Below, piece after piece: positions 30,917 to 40,436 of a DNA stretch of 64,000 bases (its first letter is position 1; every line of letters starts with the position of its first letter). The position numbers and the translations under genes were made by a program. The notes below the pieces were generated by a model. The model saw nothing but the letters and a program-made list of their open reading frames with translations, had not been told where the DNA came from and did no database searches. The DNA is from CAVYWD01 sp963772225 (GTDB lineage Bacteria; Myxococcota; Myxococcia; Myxococcales; UBA5297), in NCBI GenBank assembly GCA_963772225.1, contig CAVYWD010000002.1:682001-746000 (forward strand). Reading direction: 5' to 3'.

Positions 30917-33900
30917 ATGGCTCGTCGCTTCCAGCACCTGCGCTTCTGCTTCGCGGTGGCCCTCGCGGCGGCGGGATGCACCTGCGGCACCGGACAGGGA
31001 CTCAAGGATCGCGTCGCCACTCAGGGACCGGGCGCGCGAGACCTGAAGCCCATTCCGGAGGCCCCGGCGATCAAGACCGACCTCGCCGGGTCGGGGGCAG
31101 CGCTCCAGGTCGTCGCCGCTCGCCCGACCGGCAGCGTCGGCGGCGAGCTCCGCCCCACCCTCACCTTCTCGAAGCCGGTGATGGCGCTCGGCGCCGTCGA
31201 GGAGGACGCGAAGGCCGCGCCCGTGGCGACCCTCGAGCCCAAGCTCGAAGGCGAGTGGCGCTGGCTCGGCTCGGCGAGCGTCGAGTTCGTCCCCAAGGGG
31301 CTCGTGCCCTACGCCACCGCGTTCAAGGTGAAGGTCGCGCCCGGCCTCGTCGCCCTCGACGGCGCCAAGCTGGAGGACCCTTTCGAGTTCGAGTTCCACA
31401 CCCCCGAGCCCGCGCTCCAGTCGGCGACCCCTTCCGATCGCTTCGAGTGGGTCGCGCCCGATCAGCGCTTCGCGCTCGTCTTCAACCAGCCCGTGAAGAA
31501 CCTGGCCGCGCACCTGAAGCTCGAGGTGAACGGCGCCCCCGTCGCCCTCGGCCCCATCAAGGAGATCAGCATCGCCGACGAGCGGCGCGCGGCGGAGAAG
31601 AGCCGCGCCTACCCGCGCGCTTCCTATGAGGAGCACGGCTTCAAGAACCGCCAGACCCGCTACGAGCTCACCCCGGCCTCGCCGCTGCCCCTCCACGCGC
31701 CGCTGGCCCTGACCGTCGACTCGGGCCTTTCCGGCCAGGAAGGCCCGCTGACGACCGGCTCGGAGCGCCGCCTGACGTTCCGCACCTACGGCCCCATGAA
31801 AATCCTCTCCGCCGCGGGCTGCGCCTATCCCGGGCGATGCACCGAGGGGCCGCTGGTCGTCAGGACGACCAACCGCCTGGACGTCGCGAGCCTCAAGGGC
31901 CGCCTCAAGACCGAGCCCGCCGTCGACATCGACTGGGACGGCGCCAACGTCTGGTTCCCGTACGGCGAGACCTACGCCGAGGCGACCCTGCCCGGGCGGT
32001 TCAGGCCCGGGACGCGCTACAAGATGACCATCGCCGCGGGCGCGCTCGACGAGTTCAAGCAGGCCGCGCCCGCCTTCGAGACCGGCATCCAGCTCGACGA
32101 CCTGGAGCCGTACTTCACACTGGGCGCCCCCCTCGCCGTCATCGAATCCGAGCGCGACGGGACGCTCCCCGCCGAGTCGGTCAACGTGACCACGGCGCAG
32201 GCCGTCGTCTGGTCCCTGACGCCGGCCGAGCTCGCCCAGGAGCTCGCCTACTCGCCGCACGAAGGCGCCAAGGAGCCCGAGCTGTCGGCGTCGCCTTTGG
32301 ACCTGAGCCTGGATCTCTCGGGCAGGCCGAACGCCGTGCACTACCGGCCGGTGGAGCTGCGCAAGGCCCTCCCCAGCGGAAAGAAGAGCGGCCTCTTCCT
32401 GGTGAAGGCCACCTGCCCGCAGCTCAAGGACCCGAACCGCTCGAAGGAGCGCGTCCTCGCCCAGGTGACGAACCTCGCGGTGCACGCCAAGCTCGGTACC
32501 AAGAGCGGCTTGTTGTGGGTGACCGACCTCTCCCGCGGCTCCCCGGTCGAGGGCGCTCGCCTCGCGCTGCTCGACCGCGCCGGCGCGACGAAGTGGGAAG
32601 GCGTGAGCGACGCCTCGGGCCTCGCCAAGGTGCCCGGGCTGAGCGCGCTGTTCGAGGAGCGCAACGGCGGCGAGCCGCCCTTCGCGCTCGCGGTGGCGCA
32701 GAAGGGCGACGACGTCGGCGCCACGCTGTCGTCCTGGTTCGACGGGATCCACCCCTCGGCCTTCGACCTCACCCCGGACTGGGACGACCAGGAGCCCAAG
32801 AGCCTGGGCCTGGTCTTCACCGACCGCGGCATCTACCGGCCCGGCGACGAGGTGTTCGTCAAGGGGCTCGCGCGGCTGCGCCGCGTCGGCGACCTCTCCC
32901 GGCCCGACCCGGGCGCACAGGTCTCCATCACCGTGACGAGCGCGCGCGGCGAGAAGGTCCACTCCAGGACTGTGAGACTCACCGACTTCGGCACCTTCCA
33001 GGACAAGGTCGCGCTGGGCAAGGACGTGAGCCTGGGCACCTATCAGATGAGCGCGCAGCTGACCGCCTTCGGCCATAAGCTCTCCTACTCCGGCAGCTTC
33101 CGCGTCGAGGAGTACCGCGCGCCGCAGTTCCGGGTGGACGTGTCGCTCGCGCAGCAGGACTACGCCGCGCAGGACCCGCTCCAGGCGACCGTCCTCGCCC
33201 GCTACCTCTTCGGCGGAGCCATGGCCAAGGCCCCGGTGAAGTGGACCGCCTCGCGCACCTCGACGCTCTTCGAGCCGAAGGGCAACGAGGGCTTCCACTT
33301 CGGCGTCCAGACCTGGTGGTGGAACGACTCCGAGCCCGCGCCGTCGAGCGAGGTCTTCGGCGGCGGCGAGGGGCTCGCCGACGCGCTGGGGGCCTTCGCC
33401 GTCGACATCGGCAAGGCCGAGGCGCCGGGCGGCAAGACGTACGAATACGCGGTCGAGGCCGAGGTCGCGGACGTCAACCGCCAAAGGGTCGCGAACCGCG
33501 CGCGCTTCACCGTCCACCCGGCCGCCGCTTACGCCGGCGTGCGCTTCACCTCCAGCGGCTTCGCCGAAGAGAAGAAGCCGATGAAGCTGGAGGTCGTCGC
33601 CGCGGCCCCCGACGGGAAGCGGGTGAGCGGCCTGCCCATCGCCGTGGAGGTGAAGCGGCGCGACTGGACGTCCATCCGCAAGAAGGGCGCCGGCGACCAG
33701 TGGTTCACCGCCAGCGAGCCGGTCGAGACCAAGGTCGCCGAGTGCGCCGTGAAGAGCGACGCGACGCCGGCCCTCTGCGAGTTCACGCCCGAGAAGCCCG
33801 GCCTGCACCTCGTGGAAGCGACGCTCACCGACGCGCAGGGGCGCAAGCAGGTGACCAAGCTCTCGCAGTACGTCATCGGGTCGGGTTGGGTGAGCTGGCA

Positions 33901-36829
33901 GCGCAACGACACCGACCGCATCGACCTCGTCGCCGATAAGCAAAACTATGAGCCGGGCGAGACCGCAAAAATTCTGGTGAAGAGCCCCTACCCCGAGGCC
34001 GAGGCGATCCTCACGGTGGAGCGCGAGGGCGTCTTCAGCGTGCGGCAGGTGCACCTCACGGGCTCGGCCGCGACGCTGGAGGTGCCGCTGGACGAGTCGC
34101 TGGTGCCCAACGCCTTCGTCGGCATCCTGGTCGCCCGCGGCCGCGTGGCCACGGACAAGGGCATCGAGACCGGCGAGGACCCGGGGCGGCCTGCCGTGCG
34201 GCTCGGATACACGGAGCTGCGCATCCAGAAGAAGAGCAAGGTCCTGAGCGTCCAGGTGACGCCGGACGCGGTCGAGAAGCGGCCGCGCGACAAGGTGAAG
34301 GTCTCCGTCAAGGTCCAGGACTTCCTGGGCAAGGGCAAGCGCGCCGAGGTCGCGGTCTGGGCCGTGGACGAGGGCGTGCTGCGCCTGACGAACTACCAGC
34401 TCCCGAACCCGGTGGAGGCCGTGCACCCGCTGCGCGGGCTGTCGGTCCGGGTCGGGGAGCCACTTTTACATTTGGTATTGGCTCGCCTCTACACAGAAAA
34501 GGGCGCGCCCGCGGGCGGCTCGGGCGGCAACGACGCCTCCGGCTCGGGGTTCCGCTCGCAGTTCAAGACCACGGCCCTGTTCACGACCACCGTCGCCGAC
34601 GACAGCGGCTCGGCCCAGGTGGAGCTCGAGCTGCCCGACAACCTCACGACCTACCGGATCATGGCGCTGGCGGCGACGCAGGGCGACCAGTTCGGCGCGG
34701 GGCAGAGCGAGGTCGCGGTGGCGAAGCCGCTGCTCGCGCTGCCGGCGCTCCCGAGAATCGCGCGGGTGGGCGACAAGCTCGAGGCGGGCGTGGTGGTGCA
34801 CACCCACGGCGCCGCCGCGGGCGAGGTGAAGGTCCGCGCCGAGGCGTCGGGGCTCGCGCTCTCGGGGCCGTCGGAGAAGTCGGTCTCGCTCTCCGACGGC
34901 AAGCCGCAGGAGGTGCGCTTCGCCTTCAGCGCGGAGAAGGAGGGCGTGGCGACGCTGCGCTTCTTCGTGCAAAGCGGCGCCGAGCGCGACGGCGTGGAGC
35001 AGAAGCTGCCCGTGCTGCTGCCGGTCTCCACCGAGGCGGTGGCGACCTACGGCGACACGACCGAGAAGCGGACCGAGGGGCTGGTCCCGCCGGGCGGCGT
35101 GCGCAAGGGCGTGGGCGGGCTGGAGGTGACGCTCGCCTCCACCGCGCTCGGCAACTTCGACGAGAATCTGCGGCAGCTCGTGGAGTACCCCTACGGCTGC
35201 CTGGAGCAGCTCTCGTCGCGGCTGGTGCCGTTCATCGCGCTCCGCGAGATCCAATCCCGGTTCGGCCTCTCCGAGTCGCTGCTCGTGCCAGACAAGCCGC
35301 AGAAGGACGACGTCATCGCCCGCTGGTTGGGGCTTCATTCCGCGCTCGACCTCGACGGGACGGCCGACCCCGACGAGGTCGTCCGCAAGACCGTCCGCGC
35401 CATCGAGCGGCTCCAGAACCCGGACGGCGGCTACCGCTACTGGGCGAACGACGGCTGCAGCGCGAGCTGGGCGTCGCCTTACGCAGTCCTCGCTCTTTCC
35501 CGGGCCAAGGACTCGGGCTACGCGGTGGACGAGGCGGCGCTCGCCCGCGGCCAGCGCTTCCTCGCGAACACCGTGGCCGCGAACCAGTGCGTCGATTGCG
35601 GCTGGGGCTGCTTCGAGCCGGGAGACCCGACCCGCGTCTTCGCGCTCTACGCGCTCGCGCGCAGCAAGGCGCCGAGGGCGTCCTACTACGGCGAGCTCTT
35701 CTCGCGGCGCGCCCAGCTCCCGCTCTTCGCCAAGGCCATGCTGGCCGATGCGCTGTTCAAGGGCGGCGGCGACAAGGGGCAGGCGCGCCAGCTCCTGCAA
35801 GAGATCATGAACTTCGCGAAGGAGACGCCGCGCGAGGTCCACTTCGAGGAGCAGGACAACGACACCTACGCCTCGCTCTGGTCGAGCGATCCGCGGACGA
35901 CGGCCATCGTCCTGCAGACCCTCACCGACCTCGCGCCCGAGCACCCGTACGTCGGCAAGATCGCCGCGTACCTCACGAAGGTCCGCAAGGCGGACGGCCG
36001 GTTCCGGAACACGCAGGAGGCGGCGTTCGCGCTCATGGCGCTCACCGACGTGGTGCGGACCAAGGAGAAGGACGTCCCCGACTTCGTCGCCCGCGTCACC
36101 TTGGGCCAGGAGGAGCTGGCGCAGGCGCCGTTCAAGGGCCGAACCATGAAAGTGGAACGTAAGTCGGTGCCCATCGACAAGCTGGCCGACCTGAAGGGGC
36201 CGCTCCCGTTCGTCTTCCAGAAGGACGGCCCGGCGGGCGTCCTCTACTACGGCGCGCTGCTCCGCTACGCCCCGGCCGAGCTTCCGGAGAAGCCGCTCGA
36301 CCGCGGGCTCGTCGTCCAGCGCTGGTTCGAGCCGTACACCGGCGGCGGGCAGTCGCGGCAGTTCTTCGCGGGCGACCTGGTCCGCGTGCGGGTGCGGCTG
36401 GGCACGCCGCAGGAGCGGCACTTCGTGGCCCTGGACGTGCCGCTGCCGGCGGGGCTGGAGCCCGTGGACACGACGCTCGCCTCGACCGCGCAGATCCCGT
36501 CAGAGCCCAAGGAAGAAGGCCCGGCCGTGGGCTACCAGAACGAGAGCGGCGAGGACGCGAGCGACGCCGCCCAGGAGGCGAGCCCGTTCAGCACCTCCTG
36601 GTACAGCCCGTTCAACTTCACCGAGATGCGCGACGACCGCGTGGTCCTCTTCGCCGACCACCTGCCGCCGGGCGTGCACGTGGCGAGCTTCGTGGCGCGG
36701 GCGACGACGCCGGGCGACTTCGTCCTCAAGCCGGCGCAGGCGGAGGAGATGTACACGCCCGAGGTGTTCGGGCGGTCGGACGGCGGTCGCTTCCAGGTGA
36801 CGCTGCCCGCGCCGGTGGCCGAGCGGTAG
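30917..36829 (+). CDS. Bacterial alpha-2-macroglobulin (YfhM-type) lipoprotein
   Basis: This large protein of about 1970 residues starts at ATG 30917 with GGAGG upstream and a signal peptide ending in the lipobox AAAGC. Macroglobulin domains follow. An MG2-like domain carries FTDRGIYRPGDEVFVKGLAR, and the middle region holds the ANA/A2M segment around FKTTALFTTTVADDSGSAQV. The thioester motif is YPYGCLEQL with Cys1428 and Gln1431, so covalent trapping is expected to work. An alpha/alpha-barrel complement-like domain and a C-terminal receptor-like domain follow. It should trap attacking proteases at the periplasmic face of the outer membrane. The downstream gene is pbpC, the classic E. coli yfhM-pbpC pairing: macroglobulin defence coupled to peptidoglycan repair. 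It is longer than E. coli YfhM (about 1650). Confidence 0.92.
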   Translation: MARRFQHLRFCFAVALAAAGCTCGTGQGLKDRVATQGPGARDLKPIPEAPAIKTDLAGSGAALQVVAARPTGSVGGELRPTLTFSKPVMALGAVEEDAKAAPVATLEPKLEGEWRWLGSASVEFVPKGLVPYATAFKVKVAPGLVALDGAKLEDPFEFEFHTPEPALQSATPSDRFEWVAPDQRFALVFNQPVKNLAAHLKLEVNGAPVALGPIKEISIADERRAAEKSRAYPRASYEEHGFKNRQTRYELTPASPLPLHAPLALTVDSGLSGQEGPLTTGSERRLTFRTYGPMKILSAAGCAYPGRCTEGPLVVRTTNRLDVASLKGRLKTEPAVDIDWDGANVWFPYGETYAEATLPGRFRPGTRYKMTIAAGALDEFKQAAPAFETGIQLDDLEPYFTLGAPLAVIESERDGTLPAESVNVTTAQAVVWSLTPAELAQELAYSPHEGAKEPELSASPLDLSLDLSGRPNAVHYRPVELRKALPSGKKSGLFLVKATCPQLKDPNRSKERVLAQVTNLAVHAKLGTKSGLLWVTDLSRGSPVEGARLALLDRAGATKWEGVSDASGLAKVPGLSALFEERNGGEPPFALAVAQKGDDVGATLSSWFDGIHPSAFDLTPDWDDQEPKSLGLVFTDRGIYRPGDEVFVKGLARLRRVGDLSRPDPGAQVSITVTSARGEKVHSRTVRLTDFGTFQDKVALGKDVSLGTYQMSAQLTAFGHKLSYSGSFRVEEYRAPQFRVDVSLAQQDYAAQDPLQATVLARYLFGGAMAKAPVKWTASRTSTLFEPKGNEGFHFGVQTWWWNDSEPAPSSEVFGGGEGLADALGAFAVDIGKAEAPGGKTYEYAVEAEVADVNRQRVANRARFTVHPAAAYAGVRFTSSGFAEEKKPMKLEVVAAAPDGKRVSGLPIAVEVKRRDWTSIRKKGAGDQWFTASEPVETKVAECAVKSDATPALCEFTPEKPGLHLVEATLTDAQGRKQVTKLSQYVIGSGWVSWQRNDTDRIDLVADKQNYEPGETAKILVKSPYPEAEAILTVEREGVFSVRQVHLTGSAATLEVPLDESLVPNAFVGILVARGRVATDKGIETGEDPGRPAVRLGYTELRIQKKSKVLSVQVTPDAVEKRPRDKVKVSVKVQDFLGKGKRAEVAVWAVDEGVLRLTNYQLPNPVEAVHPLRGLSVRVGEPLLHLVLARLYTEKGAPAGGSGGNDASGSGFRSQFKTTALFTTTVADDSGSAQVELELPDNLTTYRIMALAATQGDQFGAGQSEVAVAKPLLALPALPRIARVGDKLEAGVVVHTHGAAAGEVKVRAEASGLALSGPSEKSVSLSDGKPQEVRFAFSAEKEGVATLRFFVQSGAERDGVEQKLPVLLPVSTEAVATYGDTTEKRTEGLVPPGGVRKGVGGLEVTLASTALGNFDENLRQLVEYPYGCLEQLSSRLVPFIALREIQSRFGLSESLLVPDKPQKDDVIARWLGLHSALDLDGTADPDEVVRKTVRAIERLQNPDGGYRYWANDGCSASWASPYAVLALSRAKDSGYAVDEAALARGQRFLANTVAANQCVDCGWGCFEPGDPTRVFALYALARSKAPRASYYGELFSRRAQLPLFAKAMLADALFKGGGDKGQARQLLQEIMNFAKETPREVHFEEQDNDTYASLWSSDPRTTAIVLQTLTDLAPEHPYVGKIAAYLTKVRKADGRFRNTQEAAFALMALTDVVRTKEKDVPDFVARVTLGQEELAQAPFKGRTMKVERKSVPIDKLADLKGPLPFVFQKDGPAGVLYYGALLRYAPAELPEKPLDRGLVVQRWFEPYTGGGQSRQFFAGDLVRVRVRLGTPQERHFVALDVPLPAGLEPVDTTLASTAQIPSEPKEEGPAVGYQNESGEDASDAAQEASPFSTSWYSPFNFTEMRDDRVVLFADHLPPGVHVASFVARATTPGDFVLKPAQAEEMYTPEVFGRSDGGRFQVTLPAPVAER

Positions 36830-36861
36830 GCCGGCGCCGAATGCGAGACCTCACCCCCTGG

Positions 36862-36888
36862 CCCCCTCTCCGCGTCGCGGAGAGGGGG
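36862..36888. repeat. Palindromic REP-like element
   Basis: This stem-loop of the form CCCCCTCTCCGCG/TCGCGGAGAGGGGG lies between the macroglobulin and pbpC genes. It is closely related to the element at 26886-26911. With no T-run it is not a typical terminator. Confidence 0.6.
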
Positions 36889-36921
36889 AAATTCGGGTGA
36901 GGCCTGAGGACGAGCCTGGCC

Positions 36922-39268
36922 ATGACAACCTCAGACGCGAGACGAGGCGGTGCCCGCCGGCTTCGGAATGCGGTCCTCTTTCTGGGTTTCTGCGCCGCGC
37001 TCGCTTGCGCTGTCGCCGCGCTCTTCGTCGCCTGGCCGCTGCCGGAGCGGCTGCTCTCGCGCGACGGCGTGAGCTCGCTCCGGTTCACCGACCGCACGGG
37101 CGAGGTGCTGCGCGAGCTCCGGTCGCGCGAAGACGGGCGCAGCATCCCGCTGCCCGACGAGGCGATTCCAAAGGCGGTGCGAGACGCCTTCCTCTCGGCG
37201 GAGGACCGGCGGTTCTTCAGCCACCCCGGCGTGGACGCCCGAGCGGTGCTGCGCGCGGCGGTGCAGAACCTGCGAGCCCGACGCGCCGTGAGCGGGGCGT
37301 CGACCGTCGCCATGCAGCTCGCGCGGCGGCTGGTGCCGCACGAGCGGCGCTTCGTGGCCAAGGCCTTCGAGGCGCTCTGGGCGCTGCGGCTCACGGCGCA
37401 CCTGCCGCGCGAGACGGTTTTGCGCGAATACCTGGACCGGGTGCCGTTGGGCAACTCCGTCTTCGGGGTGGAGGCCGCCGCCCAGACCTACTTCGGCCGG
37501 CCGGCGCGCTCGCTATCGCTCGGGCAAGCGGCGCTGCTCGCGGGCATGGCGCGCTCGCCGGCGCGCTTCGACCCGTACCGCCACCTGGACGCGGCCCAGG
37601 CCAAGCAGCGCGAGGTGCTGGCGGCGATGCGCACCTCGGGCCTCATCGACGCGGAGGCCGCGCGGGTGGCGCAGGCGGCGCCGCTGGACCTGGTCCCCGG
37701 GGCGCGAGCCTTCCGGGCGCCGCATTTCATCGCCCACCTGGCGCGCGAGCTTTCGGCGCTGGGGCTTGACCGCGCGAGCCGCGTCGAGACGGCGCTCGAC
37801 CCGGGGCTCCAGGCGGACGTCGAGGCGATGGTCTCCGACGAGGTCCACTCGCTCGCGTCCAAGCACGCCGGGCAGGCCGCGGCCATCGTGGTCGATAACG
37901 CCAGCGGCGAGGTGCTCGCCTACGTGGGCTCCTCGGACTTCTTCGACGAGGCGCACGAGGGGCAGAACGACGGCGTGCGCGCGCTTCGGCAGCCCGGGAG
38001 CGCGCTCAAGCCGTTCGCCTACGGCTTGGCGCTGGCCCACGGTTTCACGCCGGCGAGCCTGCTCTCGGACGTGGAGACGCACCTGGCGACGGCGAGCGGC
38101 GACTACGTGCCCAAGAACTACGACCGGCGCGTCCACGGCCCGGTGCGGCTGCGCGCGGCGCTCGCCAACAGCTACAACGTGCCCGCGGTGCGGCTGTTGG
38201 AGAAGCTGGGCCCGGAGCGCGTGCTGGAGGTGCTGCGGGGCGCGGGCTTCGACTCGCTCACCGAGGACGCGTCGCACTACGGCGTGGGGCTGGTCCTGGG
38301 CAACGGCGACGTGAGCCTCTACGAGCTGGCGCGCGCGTACCGCGGGCTCGCGCGCGGCGGGGTGGTCGAGCCGCTGACGAGCGTCCGCTCGGCGCTGGAC
38401 GGCGGGGGCCGGCCGATGGCGGTGCCGCGGGAGCGGGCGCCGCGGCGCTTCTTGCCCGCCAGCGCGGTGGCGCTGGTGACGGACATCATTTCCGACGAGG
38501 AGGCGCGCGCGCCGGCGTTCGGCCACGACAATGCTCTTCGCCTGCCCTTCCCCACCGCGGCCAAGACGGGCACCAGCCGCGCCTACGTCGACAACTGGAC
38601 GGCGGGATTCACGCGCGAGCGCACGGTGGCGGTCTGGGTGGGGAACTTCGACGGGCAGCCGATGCGGCACGTCTCGGGCATCACCGGTGCGGCGCCGCTG
38701 TTCGGGCGGGTGATGCAGCGGGCGATGCAGGGCCTGGCGCCCGCGCCGCTCGTCGACGGCGCGCGGTTCGAGGAGGCCGACGTCTGCGCGCTGTCTGGGC
38801 GGCGCGCGGGGCCGCACTGCCCGAGCGCGCTGCGCGAGCGCTTTCTGCCGGGGACGGCGCCCGCCGAGCGCTGCGCGATGCACCGCGCGGGGGCCGGCGG
38901 CGCTCCGACGCTGGACGTGGGGCCGGAGTTCTACGCCTGGGCGCGCGGCGAGGGGCTGCCCTCGGAGCCCGTCGCCGAAGCTGGGCCGGCAGCGCGAGGG
39001 CCCGCAACGCGGCTGCTTCTACCGGGGGACGGGGACGAGTACCTCATCGACCCCGGGCGCGCCGCTTTCGGACCAGACCATCCCCGTGCGCGCGACGGCG
39101 CCGGCCGGGCTCGCCGCGCTCGAGCTGCGCGCCGACGGCGGGCCGCGCACGCGGCTGACGGCGCCGTTCTCCGCGCGGCTGCCGGCGGCGCGCGGGGAGC
39201 ACCACGTGGAGCTGTTTCTGCCCGGCGCGTCGTCCCCCTCGGCTGTCGCGAGCTACCTCGTCCATTGA
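36922..39268 (+). pseudogene. pbpC: Penicillin-binding protein 1C, frame-broken near its C-terminus
   Basis: An N-terminal membrane anchor (AVLFLGFCAALACAVAALFV) precedes a GT51 glycosyltransferase domain (AFLSAEDRRFFSHPGVDARA, GASTVAMQLARRL, EYLDRVPLGNSVFGVEAAA). The transpeptidase domain follows with GSALK as the Ser-x-x-Lys box, an SYN triad and KTGTS. The C-terminal biPBP_C domain changes frame near 39053, where an extra G in CCCGGGCG lets the first frame run on into the next gene. In the other frame the domain continues APLSDQTIPVRATAPAGLAA to the stop at 39268. Repaired, the protein is about 781 residues, normal for PBP1C. It follows the macroglobulin gene, the usual partner, and overlaps the SpoIID-like start by four bases. 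Confidence 0.88.
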
Positions 39269-40332
39269 GCCCCTTGTCTGCCGCCCTGCTCGCGCTCCTG
39301 TGCGCGGCGCCTGCTCCGAAGAGCACGGTGGAGGTGCGCATCCTGGAGCACGAGCACCTGGAATCCGCGGAGCTGCAGGGGCCCCGGCGCGCGGCGGTGG
39401 CGATGAAGTCGGGCGGGCTCACGGTCGACGGCGCGCCGGCGGCGCGGCTCTGGCTGCCCATGGCGACCTGGACGGTGGTGACGCCTCGCCGGGCGACGCG
39501 GACGTTCGAGGGCTCGGTGGCCGTGCGGCCTTCGCGCGGCGAGCTCGCCATCGTGGTGACCATGCCGCTGGAGGCGTACGTCGCGGACGCGGTCGCGTCG
39601 GAGATGACCGCCGGCGCTCCGCCCGAGGCGCTGAAGGCGCAGGCCATCGTGAGCCGGTCCTACGCGCTGGCCGGGCCGAAGCGGCATCTGGACGCCGACG
39701 TGTGCGACCTGGCCCACTGCCAGGCGCTGGGACTGCTCACCTCGGAGGCGCACCGGAAGGCGGCGCGCGCGGCGGCGGAGGCGACGGCGGGGAAGGTGAT
39801 GCTGCTGGCCAGGGGCGGGGGCATTGCCCGGACGCCGTTTCACGCGGAGTGCGGGGGGCACACGGCGTCGGTGGGGGAGATCTTTGGCGGGCCGGACAGG
39901 ACCGGCGCGGCGTCGGTGCCCGACCCGGGGTGCTCGGGGCGGTGGGAGGCGCTGGTGCCGGAGGCGGTGTTCGCGGCGGCGACGAAGAAGGTGTTCGGGA
40001 GGGCGGTCCCGCCGAGTGAGCTGCATTTGGAGCGCGGGAAGGGAGGGTTCGTCGCGAGGGCGGTGGCGCGGAGAATCGGCCGCGCGGTCTCGGGCGATGC
40101 GCTAGCGCGGGCGATGGACGCGGAGATGGGCTGGGGGCAGGTGAGGTCGGGGCGGTTCTCCATGGAGATTCAGGCGGACGGGGCGGTGCGGGTGCGAGGG
40201 AGTGGAATTGGGCACGGCGTGGGGCTGTGCCAGGCGGGGGCGGTGAGGATGGCGAAGGCGGGGAAGAGCGCGGAGGAGATTTTGGAGGCGTACTTTCCGA
40301 AGGCGAGCGTGGGGAGGATCGGCGGCAATTGA
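39265..40332 (+). CDS. SpoIID/LytB-domain protein (amidase-enhancer type)
   Basis: This 355-residue protein starts at TTG 39265 (TTGA overlap with the pbpC stop) with a signal peptide (MSPLSAALLALLCAAPAPKS). The SpoIID domain shows MPLEAYVADAVASEM, EALKAQAIVSRSYALA, FHAECGGHTASVGEIFGG and, near the end, GHGVGLCQAGAVRMA with YFPKA. Family members bind or cleave denuded peptidoglycan glycan strands or stimulate amidases. Placed after PBP1C, it likely helps remodel repaired cell wall. The single long frame from 36922 to 40332 that seems to fuse it to PBP1C is produced by the frameshift near 39053. Confidence 0.85.
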   Translation: MSPLSAALLALLCAAPAPKSTVEVRILEHEHLESAELQGPRRAAVAMKSGGLTVDGAPAARLWLPMATWTVVTPRRATRTFEGSVAVRPSRGELAIVVTMPLEAYVADAVASEMTAGAPPEALKAQAIVSRSYALAGPKRHLDADVCDLAHCQALGLLTSEAHRKAARAAAEATAGKVMLLARGGGIARTPFHAECGGHTASVGEIFGGPDRTGAASVPDPGCSGRWEALVPEAVFAAATKKVFGRAVPPSELHLERGKGGFVARAVARRIGRAVSGDALARAMDAEMGWGQVRSGRFSMEIQADGAVRVRGSGIGHGVGLCQAGAVRMAKAGKSAEEILEAYFPKASVGRIGGN

Positions 40333-40436
40333 AATCGAGTCGTAGTCACGCCGCGCCTCCGTCGAAGGAACCTCGGCGCGCGCCCGGCGAGCCTCGGTTT
40401 CGTAGAGGAGGAACTCGGCTTCGCAACCGAACGAGA

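Noticed and set aside
30677..34426. A 1249-residue minus-strand ORF
   Set aside because: It is antisense to the alpha-2-macroglobulin gene, and its composition (Arg, Leu, Gly, His rich) is typical of shadow frames in GC-rich DNA.
36922..40332. A single 1136-residue PBP1C-SpoIID fusion protein
   Set aside because: The stretch between the two domains is Arg/Ala-rich nonsense. The true PBP C-terminus is in another frame ending at 39268, and a signal peptide starts at 39265. A frameshift explains the apparent fusion.
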